The translations under genes were made by a program, and so were the position numbers. Source: Cristatella mucedo (taxonomy: Eukaryota; Bryozoa; Phylactolaemata; Cristatellidae). Taken from it: a DNA stretch of 64,000 nt. Positions 16,350 through 46,796 of this stretch are shown piece by piece; the first letter of the stretch is position 1, and every line of letters begins with the position of its first letter. Under the pieces are notes generated by a model, which was given only the letters and a program-made list of their open reading frames with translations, did no database searches and had not been told where the DNA came from. The stretch is from positions 2,830,001 to 2,894,000 of the forward strand of contig WPIO01000021.1 of NCBI GenBank assembly GCA_009760855.2, read 5' to 3'.

Positions 16350-18008
16350 CTTGCGAAACGCGTTTTTTGAGCCAGAGAATATATAGCAGCTGGTTGAACA
16401 TATTGAAAAGAATGAAGAGTCAGAAGCATTTCCACCAGGGTTCACGAGGCAGCACTCCACTGAAACTGCTCTCCTCCGTGTTAACAATGACATTCTACGT
16501 GGCAATGATGACGGGAATGTCACTGCCCTAGCTCTGCTAGATCTGTCTGCTGCCTTCGACACCATTGGTTAGCCGTAATGGCTCACTAGGTAAGGCGGTT
16601 GCTTTTTACGACCTCGGCCCCCAGGTCGAGGGTTCGTATCCTATGGTGGTCGATCCTTTATCGCCACTGCAAGTGGTGGTGATAGCCGTCAAGGCTCTTC
16701 TGTCGCTATACAGAAAGAGGCTGTTAAATCAGCTAGTATTTTTTTTTTATTGATCACGATGCTCTGCTTGAGCGATTGAGAACAGGGATCGGTCTGGCAG
16801 ACGAAACACTGGCGTGGTTTAAATCGTACTTGTCTGATCGTGTTCAATCCGTGGTGTGTGGGGGTCAGGTCTCACACACGAGAAGAGTCACCTGTGGAGT
16901 CCTTCAAGGGTCTGTACTCGGTCCCTTGCTGTTCTCCATTTATGCACAATTTCTGGGAAAAGTGATTAGGGCCCATGGAATAGGGTATCACTTGTATGCT
17001 GACGATATTCAGTTATATTTGTCATTAAAACCGTCGGAATATGCTGCAGCAACTGAATAATTGAATGCTTGCCTTGCCGACATTTGATCCTGGATATCGG
17101 AAAACTTCATGAAATTAAATGACGATAACACCGAACTGCTGCTCATAGGACACCCTAAGCGTGTGGATGGATTAAAAGGTTTTGCTCTCCTAATAGGTGA
17201 CGCTGTTGTGCGACCATCACCACACACTCGAAATTTTGGTGTCGTTTTCGACAACTGCCTCAATTTTAAAATAAAAAAAATTTTAATTTTAAAAATTCAT
17301 TCAGAACAGTGCTTCTACAGCTAGCCATCACGTCAGATCCCTATCCAAAACTAGGAGGTGTCTTCGACAGTGGCTCGCCCAAAATGTATCTAGCTCCTTA
17401 GTTCTGTCTCGGCTCGATTATTGTAATTCCCTTTTGGCTGGGCTCCCAAAGAAAACAATTAGGCCACCGCAGCTGACTATGAATATGGCTGCAAGGCTAG
17501 TCTTCAATTCCCAGAAGTTTGAGCACGTGCCTCCTTTGCTAAAAGAGCTAAGATGGATGCCGATTGACCAACGGATTCAGAGCAAGGCTTACGCTGGGCT
17601 CAGTTTCAGCCTGCTCGCGCCCTCAGGTCATGTGTGGACATTGCATTAGCTTTCCCAATCCACCGCTTAAAGACCGTTGGCGACAGAAGCTTTAGCTCAG
17701 CAGGTCCTAGACTGTGGCACTCGCTTCCACAATTCTTACGCAACAACAACTACTCTACTACTGCCGACTATGGCTCATATTTTTCAGCGGTCCTGAGCTG
17801 CTACTTCCATGCTACTCACTACCTCAACTGCTCTCCTGACTCTGCTATGCTTCCCACTTTCTCTTTGTTGTATGAGACGAAGTCTGTTGCCTACCGAATG
17901 CGTACCGAAAGCCGCTTAGGCTGTGAGTGTGCTATACAAAACTCTCCCGCATAACACCCACATGGTCTTTATGACTTTGTGGAGCTACAGACGGAGATAC
18001 AATACATA
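16350..18008 (+). pseudogene. LINE-B copy interrupted by SINE-A
   Basis: RT from about the STETALLRV region (16450) through GLADETLAWFKSYLSDRVQSV, VLQGSVLGPLLFSIYAQ and GIGYHLYADDIQLYLSL (YADD kept) to the C-terminus and tail. A SINE-A lies at 16568-16748. There are several stops and a small A/T-rich disruption near 17268-17300. Confidence 0.87.
16568..16748 (+). mobile_element. SINE-A (tRNA-derived) inserted in LINE-B
   Basis: tRNA-like head with A box (TGGCTCACTAGG region) and B box GGTTCGTATCC. The body has GGTGGTGATAGCCGTCAAGG and the tail GAGGCTGTTAAATCAGCTAG with a T run. ATTG flanks both sides (16564-16567, 16749-16752), and joining the flanks restores LINE-B (GACACCATTGATCACG). Confidence 0.87.
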
Positions 18009-18289
18009 GCAGCGTCGCTGGGTGACGCGAATGCAACGCTCAATCTTGCACAGCATACGTTGCTAGCATTTTCAATGCTAGAAAAGAATACTTCAGTCGG
18101 TTCTTCCAATGAGCAGTGGGTGAACAAACTTTCTAGCAATCGGCAGGCAAACAGCCATCCGTGCTGGTCGAATTCCTCTGTATATGACGAATGTCGTTTT
18201 TATAGCTCGGAAAAAGGGCCCACAAAGGCGGCCAACGGTTCGGGTGAGATAATTAGAGATGCACGAGAAAAAGCCAACAACCCTTGCAA

Positions 18290-19197
18290 GGAAATAATAA
18301 TAATACACTTGATAAAGCGCCCTCAGAGAACTCAATCACCTTCTAGGCACTTTACAGTTTGCTGCAAAGGAAACACGATCGAATCACGGGTGGTATCATG
18401 CTTGATAAACAACAACAATAACATGGTTAGGGGTGACAGGCACAGGGTCAGCATGCAAGTATATGGCAGCATCCAACAGTTCCAGCCCGCATAAGCACAT
18501 AAAGGACAAATCGCAGAGATCCACTAAATGCTGTCATAAATAGGTGCGTTTTAAATTTCTTTTTAACCGTGGTCAAGTCAGGGAATGTCGTGACGCAACT
18601 TAAAAGTTAGTTCTAGGCTTTGGGAGCATACGAACTAAAGGCACGGTCTACAAAGGATTTGAGGTTTGTAAGAGGTATTTCTAGACTGTTGGATTCCGAA
18701 AAGCGGGTGGTACGATGCTTGACCTGGTGAGGGAGTAGATCTGATAGGAAGGCTGGAGCCAGAGAATGAAAAGACTTAAAAGTGAGCGACAAAACCTGGA
18801 AGTCTATCCGTTGCTTGGCTGGTAGCCAGTGCAGGTCGGCGAGAAGAGGTGTGATGTGGCAACTGCGAGGCTCACGTCAGACGAGCCTAGCTGCAGAGTT
18901 ATGCACCAGCTGTAAGCTCGTGATTGCACAGGCCGGTATACCAACAAGCACTGAGTTACACAATTCAAGACGGGATGTCACAAATGCACAATCAAACTTA
19001 GATTGGGTATCCTTGTCGAAATGGGTATCCTTGTCGAAAACAAGCCCACATTTTAGCAAAGTTATGTAGCTGAAAGTAGGCAGACTTGATTGTGGAGCTA
19101 ATGTGGTTGTCTAATGAGGGGTCACATTGGAAGTGACACTTAGATTTCGTGCAGACTCAACAGGAGATGTGCTAGCAGAGCCGATTTTGAGCGTTAG
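18290..19197 (-). pseudogene. LINE-A copy, 3' part (interrupted by LINE-B)
   Basis: Reverse-strand LINE-A 3' UTR and RT C-terminus with stops. The same copy resumes at 19849-20050 after a LINE-B insertion at 19198-19844. TTAG flanks the insertion on both sides. A short internal duplication (GGTATCCTTGTCGAAA) lies near 19005-19040. Confidence 0.85.
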
Positions 19198-19844
19198 ATT
19201 ATTGCAATTTCTTATTGGCTGGGCTGCCAAAGAAAGCAATTAGACTACTGAAGCAGACTATGAATATGGCTGCAAGGCTAGTCTTCAAGTCCCAGCGGTT
19301 TGAGCACGTATCTCCTTTGCTAAAAGAGCTAGGATGAATGCCGATTGAGCAACGGATCCAGAGCAAAGTTCTTACGCTGACCCACAAGGCCCGCCACGGC
19401 TTGGCTCCTTCGTACCTAGCTGAACTGTTGCACATGTTTCAGCCTGTTTGCGCCCTAAGGTCCTGTGTGGACAATAAATTAGCTGTTCCATTCCTCCGCT
19501 TAAAGACCGTTGGCGACAGAAGCTTTAGCTCTGCAGGTCCTAGGCTGTGGAACTCGCTTCCACAATTCTTACGAAACGACAAGTACTCTCCTGCTCCCGA
19601 CTATAGCTTATCTTTTTCAGCGGTCCTGAGCTGCTACTTCCATGCTACTCTCTACCTCAACTGTTCTCCTGACTCTGCTATGCTTCCCACTTTCTCTTTG
19701 TTGCGTGAGACGAAGTCTGTTGGCTACCGAATGCGTACCGAAAGCCGCTTAGGCTGTGAGTGCGCTACACAAAACTCTCCTGCGTAACACCCACCTGGTC
19801 TTTATGACTTTGTGGAGTTACAGACGGAGATACATTACATTACA
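19198..19844 (+). mobile_element. LINE-B 3' end inserted in LINE-A
   Basis: 5'-truncated LINE-B copy. It covers the RT C-terminus (MPIEQRIQSKVLTLTHKARHG..., LKTVGDRSFSSAGPRLWNSL) to the (TACAT)n tail. TTAG occurs at 19194-19197 and again at 19845-19848, a likely 4-bp target duplication. Confidence 0.87.
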
Positions 19845-19848
19845 TTAG

Positions 19849-20052
19849 CCTTTCCAATTTATGAATCTCACTTGATTTGCCCACAACTAGTAAGTTAGGT
19901 GTTATCATCATTCATTTTAAGAAAATTTGCAGCCATCCATATTCGGATGTCATCAATACATGCAGCAAGGGAGCTGAGAGAATTCGATGTGCTCGAGGGC
20001 TGGGAGGGATCAAAGCGAAGGTACAACTGAGTGTCATCTGACAAACTCCCAG
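19849..20052 (-). pseudogene. LINE-A copy, continuation beyond LINE-B insertion
   Basis: Continues the copy at 18290-19197: the complement encodes the post-YADD RT segment and the LAACIDDIR region. It ends abruptly near 20052, where GC-rich unassigned DNA starts. Confidence 0.83.
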
Positions 20053-21844
20053 CATTTCCACCTCCGGGTGCGGCCGGTGACCGGTGTTGTCCTCCTTGGT
20101 GAGCAGCGGCTGTATCGCGGAGGCGCCCGCTGACCCCTTCCCGCGAGCTCTGCGAAACTGTCTTTCTTTATCCAGCCGTTGATCACTCGTCTATTATTTC
20201 GCGAGTTCTTCGTCTTCTGCAGATCCTTTGCGTTGGTCTACGTCAAGTGCCCTTCGAGCTGTGCCCGCGTCAACCTCTGTAGTTTGAACGACGGAAAAGC
20301 GCACGCAATGAGTGCAGACCTGATGCCCGTAGCACGTAGCCAGACGGTGGCGTTTGAGCGCGGACAGCCGCGAGCAGCGCCATACCAGCAAGCAAGGTCG
20401 CTATAGCACGAGGAGGCGACACAGAGGTCGCAATATATTTCGCTGCTGGTACCACCTGGCTACCCAGCATGACTCACTTGTAAGCATCTGTCCGCGTGAG
20501 ACTCGGCCAACCGAGCCCACCGTGAGGAAAACGGAAATCTATCGCGTCTCAAGCGACTGGGACCCGGAGCCCTGTCGACCGCTGTAGTCAATAATTCGGT
20601 TCGATTTTCTGCTCTGTCACTTAATCCCGACGGTAGCTCCTTTATAAAAAAAAAAACTTGCATAAGTCAATATTGCACCGCTTGGGAGCAAAATTTTTTC
20701 TATCGCGAACTTTCACATCTCAAAGTCACTGGCCAAACTCAGCCTTCACAATTTGACGACACTCGCTGCAGCATCAGCAGCTTCTGCAGCGAGTGTCGTC
20801 ATCTAGTGCCGCACATGCAGCGCTCGTAAAGGGGCTAGTTCTTGCCGACGTGAGCAAAAAATCTCGCTGACGCCGGTACGACAAAGCGCAACAAACGAGT
20901 CCTTGGTAACGAAACACGGCCGCAATAAAAAGCGCCCATACCTTGATACAACAAGTACATATTCAAGGGGAAGTACGGTCCGTTTCCAAGCGCAGAGAGG
21001 GATGAGCATACGGACATGGGACGAGAGCTAGCATGCGAAGCATAGGACACAACCGACCAATTACTGCATAGCATATTCGGCTCCAGCTTGTTGTAAGTTA
21101 GGAACCACCAGTAATCACTAGCGACGGCATAATCTGACTGCTATAGCATTCCAACGTTAAATGGCTCTCGGCATTGGCCTCATCAGCCCCATTGCGATTC
21201 TTTTAGATTAGGACACTGAAGGTAAACCTTACAGCAAATGGTTTTAAGGAGCGCCCGCCGTGCATAAGCTGCAATCATTTCCCCGTCGTGGTGGTGAGCC
21301 CCCAAAGATGGACGGCCACTGACCTTATTCAAGTCTGTTACTGTGTCGTTCGCGGCGCCTCAGCATGTTGGCATTACACGCCGGTTCCAGATGCCAGCCG
21401 GCATTCGTACGATATAATCCGGGGTAAACAAAACTAGAGCATAAAAATTCAATCCGTAACTTTACTTTTGTTTCGTCTTCAGTTCGTTTTGCCTTAACAG
21501 TAACGTAGCAAGTAATAAGCACTTACTGTGGGCTAATTACCGTATGCGCTCTCGTGCTCCGTGCTCCGCTAAAGGAAACTCTCCAGCGTAGCAGTCTAGT
21601 CCAGCCAAGTCATTGTGACTCTGCGCCATTACAGACGGCGAAACATGTATATGCTGCTTAGTTCTGAGCGGACCCAAATTTGATAAGGAATCTTGAAAAC
21701 CGGGATTCACTTTTTGGTTGTAAAGGCGGCCGCCTGTGCCACCCTGCTGGTGCGGGAATTTTGCTGCTCGGCTTTAAATCTGCAAAACTGCAAGCTGTTT
21801 TCAAATTAATTTCTCGCTTAAGCTCGTATTTGCAGGCTCAATTC
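20053..21844. other. Unassigned DNA
   Basis: GC-richer 5' part with several short open frames on both strands, the hairpin at 20754, and no family match. Confidence 0.45.
20754..20801. repeat. Perfect hairpin, 18-bp arms
   Basis: TGACGACACTCGCTGCAG at 20754-20771 pairs perfectly with 20784-20801 across a 12-base loop. Confidence 0.92.
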
Positions 21845-21965
21845 GAGGTGTAAGAGTCTTGTGTTTCAAATTAAAGACCGTCGGCGATCGGTTCTTCTGC
21901 TCAGTACACCAAGGCTCTGGAACTCGCTTCCACTCTCTCTTCGTGCAGACGCCCTAGCCAAGCGT
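21845..21965 (+). pseudogene. LINE-C fragment: RT C-terminus
   Basis: Reads FKLKTVGDRFFCSVHQGSGT and RFHSLFVQ, a third non-LTR family related to but distinct from A and B. No tail is seen. Confidence 0.6.
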
Positions 21966-22211
21966 CCTGGCATTGCTAATGACAACAGTGAGTTCGCGCT
22001 TTTTGACAGCAGCTGGCATAGAGTATACGTACGTTAGCAGGAGGACGTGTGAGAAGTATAGGGTGGTCTAAGGAGCAGTTAAGTGAAGACGGCTTCTGGC
22101 TGTCTGCTGTTATGACCTTAGCGTCGATCATTGATACAATTGCGGTGTTTCAGAACCTCATCACGCCGATTCATTCTCGATTGCCGCAAATTTAACTTGC
22201 AATGAACAAGG

Positions 22212-22945
22212 GAGCGCCACTTGGTCCATGCATTCGTGACATCGCGTCTCGATCATTGCAACTCACTGCTCACTGGCCTACCAGCATGTGCGATCAGGCG
22301 ATTGCAGTTGGTGCAAAACTCTGCAGCTAGGCTTGTCGTGAGCGTCACAGTTGCCACATTACTCCACTTCTCGCCGACCTGCACTGGCTACCAGTCAAGC
22401 AACGGATTGACTTCAAGGTTTTGTCGCTCACTTTTAGGTCTCTTCATTCTATGGCTCCAGCCTATCTCTCCGACATACTCCCCCATCAGGCCAAGCATCG
22501 TACCACCCGCTTTTCGGAATCCAACAGTCTAGAAATACCTCGTACAAACCTCAAATCCTTTGGAGACCGTGCATTTAGTTCATATGCTCCCAAAGCTTGG
22601 AACTCCCTCCCGACCTGCGTCAGAACATCCCCTGACCTGACCACATTTAAAAGGAACTTAGAAACACAGCTATTTAGGACAGCATTTAGTGGGTCCCTGT
22701 GATTCGTCCTTGATGTGCTTATGCGTGCTGACACTGTGCATGCTGCCACTAACCACATTTGCATGCTGACCCTGTGCATGTCACCCTTAACCATGTTATT
22801 CATTTTGTTTGTTTTTCAAGCATGATTTTACTTAACATTTAATTGCATTTCCCTTTGCAGCAAATGTAAAGCGCCTAGAAAGAGATTAAGTTCTCTGAGG
22901 GCGCTTTATCAAGTACATTATTATTATATTATTATTACTTGTCTA
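22212..22945 (+). pseudogene. LINE-A 3' fragment
   Basis: Forward LINE-A copy from HAFVTSRLDHCNSLLTG through LHWLPVKQ and DRAFSSYAPKAWNSLPTCVRTS, then the 3' UTR, stem-loop tail and (ATT)n. Frameshifts split it into two frames. Confidence 0.87.
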
Positions 22946-23250
22946 CAAAGCTAGACGATCTACCGTGGCACACCCCTTCTTAGTTAGCTTGACCGGTTAC
23001 CTATTGAAAAGCGAAAACCAAAACTTCCGACACTTACATTGAAGGCTCGCAACGGCTTAGTGCCCTCCTACCCATCTGAGCTATTAATTGACTTTGTACC
23101 TGCTCCTGTGCTGAGACCATCTTCGCCGCCTACCCTTGGGAGTCCCAGTTTTTAAACTGAAGACTGTGGACGATTGTTGTTCTTGCTCATTAGTACCTAT
23201 AGCGTGGAATTTCCTTCAAGCTTCTCTTCATGCAGGTGCTCTAGCCTGTA
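22946..23250 (+). pseudogene. LINE-C fragment: RT C-terminus
   Basis: In broken frames it reads a YLLKSENQNF stretch (LPIEKRIKFK-like), PTHLSY and GVPVFKLKTVDDCCSCSLVP, then IAWNFLQASLHAGALA. This is the same end segment as the copy at 21845-21965. It follows the LINE-A tail directly and ends about 580 bp before the ERICH3 start. Confidence 0.65.
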
Positions 23251-23539
23251 GTTATGCCACTTTTGGCGCTGGTTCTGCCCTGATTCGCTCTTTTTCTCTT
23301 AGCCACTCATTTCGGTAGCCTCACGCTTGCCTTCCCTTCACTTATAGACATCGGCGAAAGCTCACTGTCGGATATCGGCGGAAATTCTTTGCGAATGTTC
23401 TCTTTGAATAATTTCGAGGGAAAAATCAACAATAAGTAATCGAATTAGTAATACTTACAAAATTTCGTGCTCTGCATCATCTTTCAGCCGGTGGATGTTC
23501 TGGCCTGGAAGGGCCAGGGTTTGGCCTTTCCTGTTTTGC

Positions 23540-23630
23540 AACCCGGATACAAAGTGGCCTAGGTCTTTTTAGCCGAAGTTATAAAGTGGCCAAGGCCGTT
23601 TTAACCTCGAGGTATAAAGTGGCCGTTAAA
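23540..23630 (+). promoter_or_regulatory. Three TATAAAGTGGCC-type repeats upstream of ERICH3 start
   Basis: Copies start at 23548 (TACAAAGTGGCC), 23580 and 23613 (both TATAAAGTGGCC), spaced 32 and 33 bp. They lie about 200-280 bp upstream of the chosen ATG. They resemble repeated TATA-like boxes, but the promoter role is inference; they could be a decayed minisatellite. Confidence 0.4.
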
Positions 23631-23828
23631 CCCTGGGTATACTCTGGGCGGGGGAGGGGTAATCTGGCCCGTCACACCGGATACAATACCCCACCGGAAA
23701 ATGCTGCCGTAATAGCACGTGACCTAGATACCGCGCCCGTTGTTAGGCGAAGGGCCGGGTCGAGGTTATTTGAGACAGCGTCCGCTGCTGCGCTGGTGGC
23801 CGTTAGCACCGCGATCGCAGAAATTAAG

Positions 23829-42313
<18,485 letters not shown>

Positions 42314-42519
42314 GTAAGTGCGAGCACTGCCTTAATCGTGTACAGCTGAATATATCTGATCGGAACAAATCTTAAGCGCCTTGGATGTTGCTACGAGGTG
42401 TCATAGAAGCGTTGATAGTAACCACAAAAGTGGTGGCACCATCAACCAGCAACCCTGTGCTCGTAGGCTCCTGCATAGTGAGAATTAGAGAGTGACTAGT
42501 GAGCTCTATAAATTTAAAA

Positions 42520-42596
42520 GTTAAAGGTTAGCTTATTCAGCAATCTCTTTTATATATCGACAGAAGCTCCTTAATGGCTATCACCCTGGCTGGCAT
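42520..42596 (-). repeat. SINE-A tail fragment, reversed
   Basis: The complement reads GGTGATAGCCATTAAGGAGC, TTCTGTCGATATATAAAAG and GATTGCTGAATAAGCT. It lies shortly after the last traced ERICH3 exon. Confidence 0.6.
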
Positions 42597-42929
42597 AGGA
42601 CAATTATGCAACTCTGCAAAAAGTCACTCAATTCCCAGCCATCATTAGCATTTTGGTCGGAGCGATCTCGGTGGCTTTCGTCCATCCAGCCTGGTAGTAG
42701 CATGGGGCTACACCGTTCCAAACGGAGTATAACCACTGCACACTTAAACGAAAAACTATGTGGGCGGCTGGGGCAGCCGACACGACGACTCACCAGCACT
42801 TTGAGAAAATACTGAACGTGGTTATCACCACAAGTATGCCTACTGGTTGCAATAATATATTCCCGAAAGTATCGCATATTGTGTTTACTGTATTAAGTTT
42901 GTATGACGTAGCACTAGCTTGTTAGCAAC

Positions 42930-43700
42930 GACCAGCCGGGCTTGCCCAAGCAGGGAGCTGATCAACTGATCACAAACATCTGCCGTTATGCAGCCCCAGA
43001 CTCGTTGCAGGTGTTAACAAATGCCCATCGGAGGGTGAGGTAAAGACGGCCAGTTGCTGTAACCGTTATTCGATCTCATCCCACAAATGCTCGATTGGGT
43101 TTAGGTCCGGCGACTGACTCGGCCACTCCATAGTCGTCGCAGAAAGGTAACCGATCTCGATTAGATTGTTACAAAGTTATTAAATTCTGGCGAAGGTTTG
43201 TTTTGATTCGTTGGCTTGTTGGATAATATAATAAAGTCGACGAAGTGTCATTGCACTTGGTAGTCTGACCTTTTGAAGACTTTCAAAGTAAAAGTACTTC
43301 ATCCTAATGCCTGGTAGACGATGCAGGACTCCGATGCCAGTTTTGCTGAAGCACCCTCGTACCATGACACCGTGCCCCGTATTTTGACTATTAACTGCAA
43401 GCAGTCGAGTGAGTAGGCTACGTTGGATTGCCGGCGCACGTAAAGCCTTCTCTTGCAATTGGAAAAGGGCACGAATTTGCTGTAGTCGCTCCGCAAATTT
43501 CTACCCAAATCTTCAGGAGTCCCTGCGAATCTGAACCTCGGCCCACCGTAAACGTCTTTCCCTATTTTGTGTAGACAGAAGTTGTTTCCTCTTTGCTACT
43601 CAGGAATGCAGACCAATCTTATCTAATCACATCCTGACAGTATCACCACTAACTCGCTTCCCAGATGATGCTGGCTGACTTTGAGCATGAGCTGGGGATG
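42930..43700 (-). pseudogene. Tc1/mariner transposase relic
   Basis: The minus strand reads, in shifting frames, SGKRVSGDTVR, RERRLRWAEVQ, LYVRRQSNVAYSLDCLQLIV, HGVMVRGCFSKTGIGVLHRL, YIIQQANESKQTF (family: FQQDNDPKHT) and then TMEWPSQSPDLNPIEHLWDE. The WPSQSPDLNPIEHLW block carries the third catalytic acid region of DD34E elements. At least three frame changes and stops are present. It lies between the last traced ERICH3 exon and LINE-B. Confidence 0.88.
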
Positions 43701-43849
43701 AAACAGAACGGTCCTTGAATGCCTCATTCCTCCCAGCGCTAGAGAGCGGCCTCAGGCGTCTCCTCTCGCGGTGTGGACCTTTACCTAATTTCTCCGTGAT
43801 ACATTCGGGTATTCCGCTGCTATCTTCGCTCTGACTATTTATGAGCTAT

Positions 43850-46796
43850 CCTCGGATATGCTACACAAAACATGACCTGCTTAGCATGAGGTGCAATGTC
43901 GCCATTAGTCGATACCTACCGACGGGCCTTCTTTGGAAGGTCAGTGAGAACCTTCCTGTATCCTGTGTTCGCCCTATCAACAGCTTGGCTATCAAACCTA
44001 CGACCCGTAAGTTTACAGTGCTGCATAGTACTCGTTGCGGTAGTAGCTCACATGCCGCGGCCCAGCACGCTGCGAAACGTCGACCGGCGGCCGTTACTAA
44101 GGTCCAATTAAAATTCGTATGGCCCGCATCCGCCAGGCCGGACACACGCCGGCGTGAATACAAGCCACTTCATTGCCGTCGCCCAGTTGTTGGACAGCCT
44201 CTTAAATTCCGCCTACTAAATGTCCGCTCGCTAATGACCAAGGCATTACCTATCCGCGATCAGGTGGTCCAGGAGAAGCTAGATGCATTTCTGCTTACCG
44301 AAACTTGACGACGCCTTGTTCCAGTAGCTCTATTTCTGAGACCACTCCACCCGGGTTCTGATTCTATCAGTCCATGCGTTCTGACAAGGTTAGTGGCTTG
44401 GTTGCAATTACTGTTCGCGAATCGTTTGGCTATAAGATGCGCAGTTTTTCGCATGGGCCATCGTTTGAATTAGTTGCAATCAGGTCTTCGTCAAAGTCTA
44501 TGCCTCTCACCGTTGTGATATACCGACTTCCTTCTGGCTGTCTAAACCTGTTTATAGAGGAGTTTTCAGAGTTCCTCTCTAAAATATTTGTGTGTGACAG
44601 GCCGTATCTGATTGCTGGAGACTAACAAGCATGCTCCCGTTCATTCTATCCGTGTACCGAGCCTCGGAGATTCTTTTCAATTTACAAAAAACTCCTAAAG
44701 ATGCGCCGGGTTTAGCTAAGACTTGAACGTCGTTTTAAGAAATCGGGGTCTGATGCAAAAACTTCCTTCGTGTTTACACCCGGAAGCTTAAAAAAGTCTG
44801 GTCTTCTTTTTCACTCGAAAGCTGAATTCCTGCCAGTCGGACCCTAAACAGATGTATATGACAGTAAGCCATTTACAGGCCAATGCTGAGAGGTCTGACT
44901 CCCCAGATATTAAGGGCTCAGCCGAAAAGTTTTCAGATTGGTGTGGCAGACGATCCAATGTGATTCAATTCTTTTCTGGAAAAAAATACACATTCGTACC
45001 TCCATAAAGCCCCCTTCGACTAAAGCAATTGCGGAATCACAACCTGTGGCCTTCCTTTAAAGGTTTCCCGAGGTTTCTGCATGCGATGTGGCTACCTTAA
45101 TAAAGTCTAGCAAAAAGAGCTCGTCTTTTGAAGATCCTATACCAGCACCTCTGTGGTCTTCACTGGCAGACCAACCTAGCCCTGCCATAACCGAGATTTG
45201 TAAGGCTTCTTTAGGAAAAGGGTCGTCCCCAGGTCCTTCAAATCGAAAATCGTTAGACCCATACTTAAAAAGCCTGGATTAGATACAGATATCCTTGCAA
45301 ACTATTGCCCACTTTCCCTTCTTCGTTTCTTATCAAAGATTCTTGAAAAAATTGTTGCTAAGCAGCTGGTTGAACAAATTGAAAAGAATGAAATGTCAGA
45401 AACATTTCAATCACGTTTCAAGAGGCAGCACTCCACTGAAACTGCTCTCCTCCGTGTTAACAATGACATTCTACGTGGAAACGATGACGGGAATGTCACT
45501 GCCATAGCTCTGCTAGATTTTTCAGCTGTCTTCGACACCATTAATCATGCTGTTCTATTTGAACGATTGAGAACAACGATTGGTCTGGCAGACGAGGCAC
45601 TGGCGTTGTTTAAATCGTACTTGTCTGATCGTGCTCAATCCGTGTCGTGTGGGGGTCAGGTCTCAGACGCGAGAAGGGTTACTTGTGAGGTCCTTCAAGG
45701 GTTCGTACTCGGTCCCCTGCTGTTCTCAATTTATACTCAAATTCTGGGAAAAGTGATTAGGGTCTTTGGAATAGGATATCACTTTTATGCTGATGATTCT
45801 CAGCTGTTTTTGTCATTCAAACCGTCGGAATCTGCTGCAGCAATTGTGAAACTGAATGCTTGCCTTGCCGACATTTGATTCTGAACTTCGGAAAACTTCT
45901 TGAAACTAAATGATGATAAAACCGAACTGCTGCTCAGAGAACACCCTAAGCGTGTGGCTGGATTAAAAGGCTTTGCTCTTCTAATAGGTGACGCTGTTGT
46001 GCGATCATCACCATGTGCTCGAAATTTAGGTGTCGTTTTCGACAGCTGCCTCAATTTTAAAAGCTTCATTCAGAAGACTGCTTCTACAGCTAGCCACCAC
46101 GTCCGATCCCTATCCAATATTAGGAGCTGTCTTCCACAGTGGCTTGCAAAAAATTTACCTAGTTCCTTAGTTCTGTCTCGGCTTGATTATTGTAATTCCG
46201 TTTTGGCTGGGCCACCAAAGAAAGCAACTAGGCCACTGCAGCTGACTATTAATATAGCTGCAAGGCTAGTCTTCAAGTCCCAGAGGTTTGAGCACGTGTC
46301 TCCTTTGCTAAAAGAGCTAGGATGAATGCCGGTTCATCAACGGATACAGAGCAAAGTTCTTACGCTGACCCATAAGGCCCGCCACGGCTTGGCTCCTTCG
46401 TACCTAGCTGAACTGCTGCACCAGTTTCAGCCTCTGTTCGCCCTCAGGTCCTGTGTGGACAATAAATTAGCTGTTCCATTCCCCTGCTTAAAGACCATTG
46501 GCGACGGAAGCTTTAGCTCTGCAGGTCCTAGACTGTGGAACTCGCTTCCACAATTCTTACACAACGACAACTACTCTCCTGCTGCCGACTATGGCTCATT
46601 TTTTCTAGCGGTCCTGAGCTGCTACTTCCATGCTACTAACTACCTCAACTGCTCTCCTGACTCTGCTATGCTTCCCACTTTCTCTTTGTTGCGTGAGACG
46701 AAGTCAGTTGGCTTCCTAATACGTACCGGAAGCCGCTTAGGCTTTGAGTGTGCTATACAAAAGTCTCCTGCATAACCCACATTGTCTTTATGGCTT
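43850..46796 (+). pseudogene. LINE-B, longest copy: endonuclease plus RT
   Basis: Second CR1/L2-like family. The APE endonuclease start reads FRLLNVRSLMTKALPIRDQV and LDAFLLTET (44200-44305); a later endonuclease piece ends YLIAGD (to 44625). RT follows in broken frames: ETFQSRFKRQHSTETALLRV, DTINHAVLFERLR, LGPLLFSIYTQ, and GIGYHFYADDSQLFL with the YADD catalytic motif near 45787. The C-terminus reads LKTIGDGSFSSAGPRLWNSL. Stops and shifts are scattered. It abuts the reversed LINE-A copy at 46797. Confidence 0.88.

Noticed and set aside
16568-16660. Possible functional tRNA gene
   Set aside because: A and B boxes are present but the sequence continues into a shared SINE body seen at 36001 and 49151.
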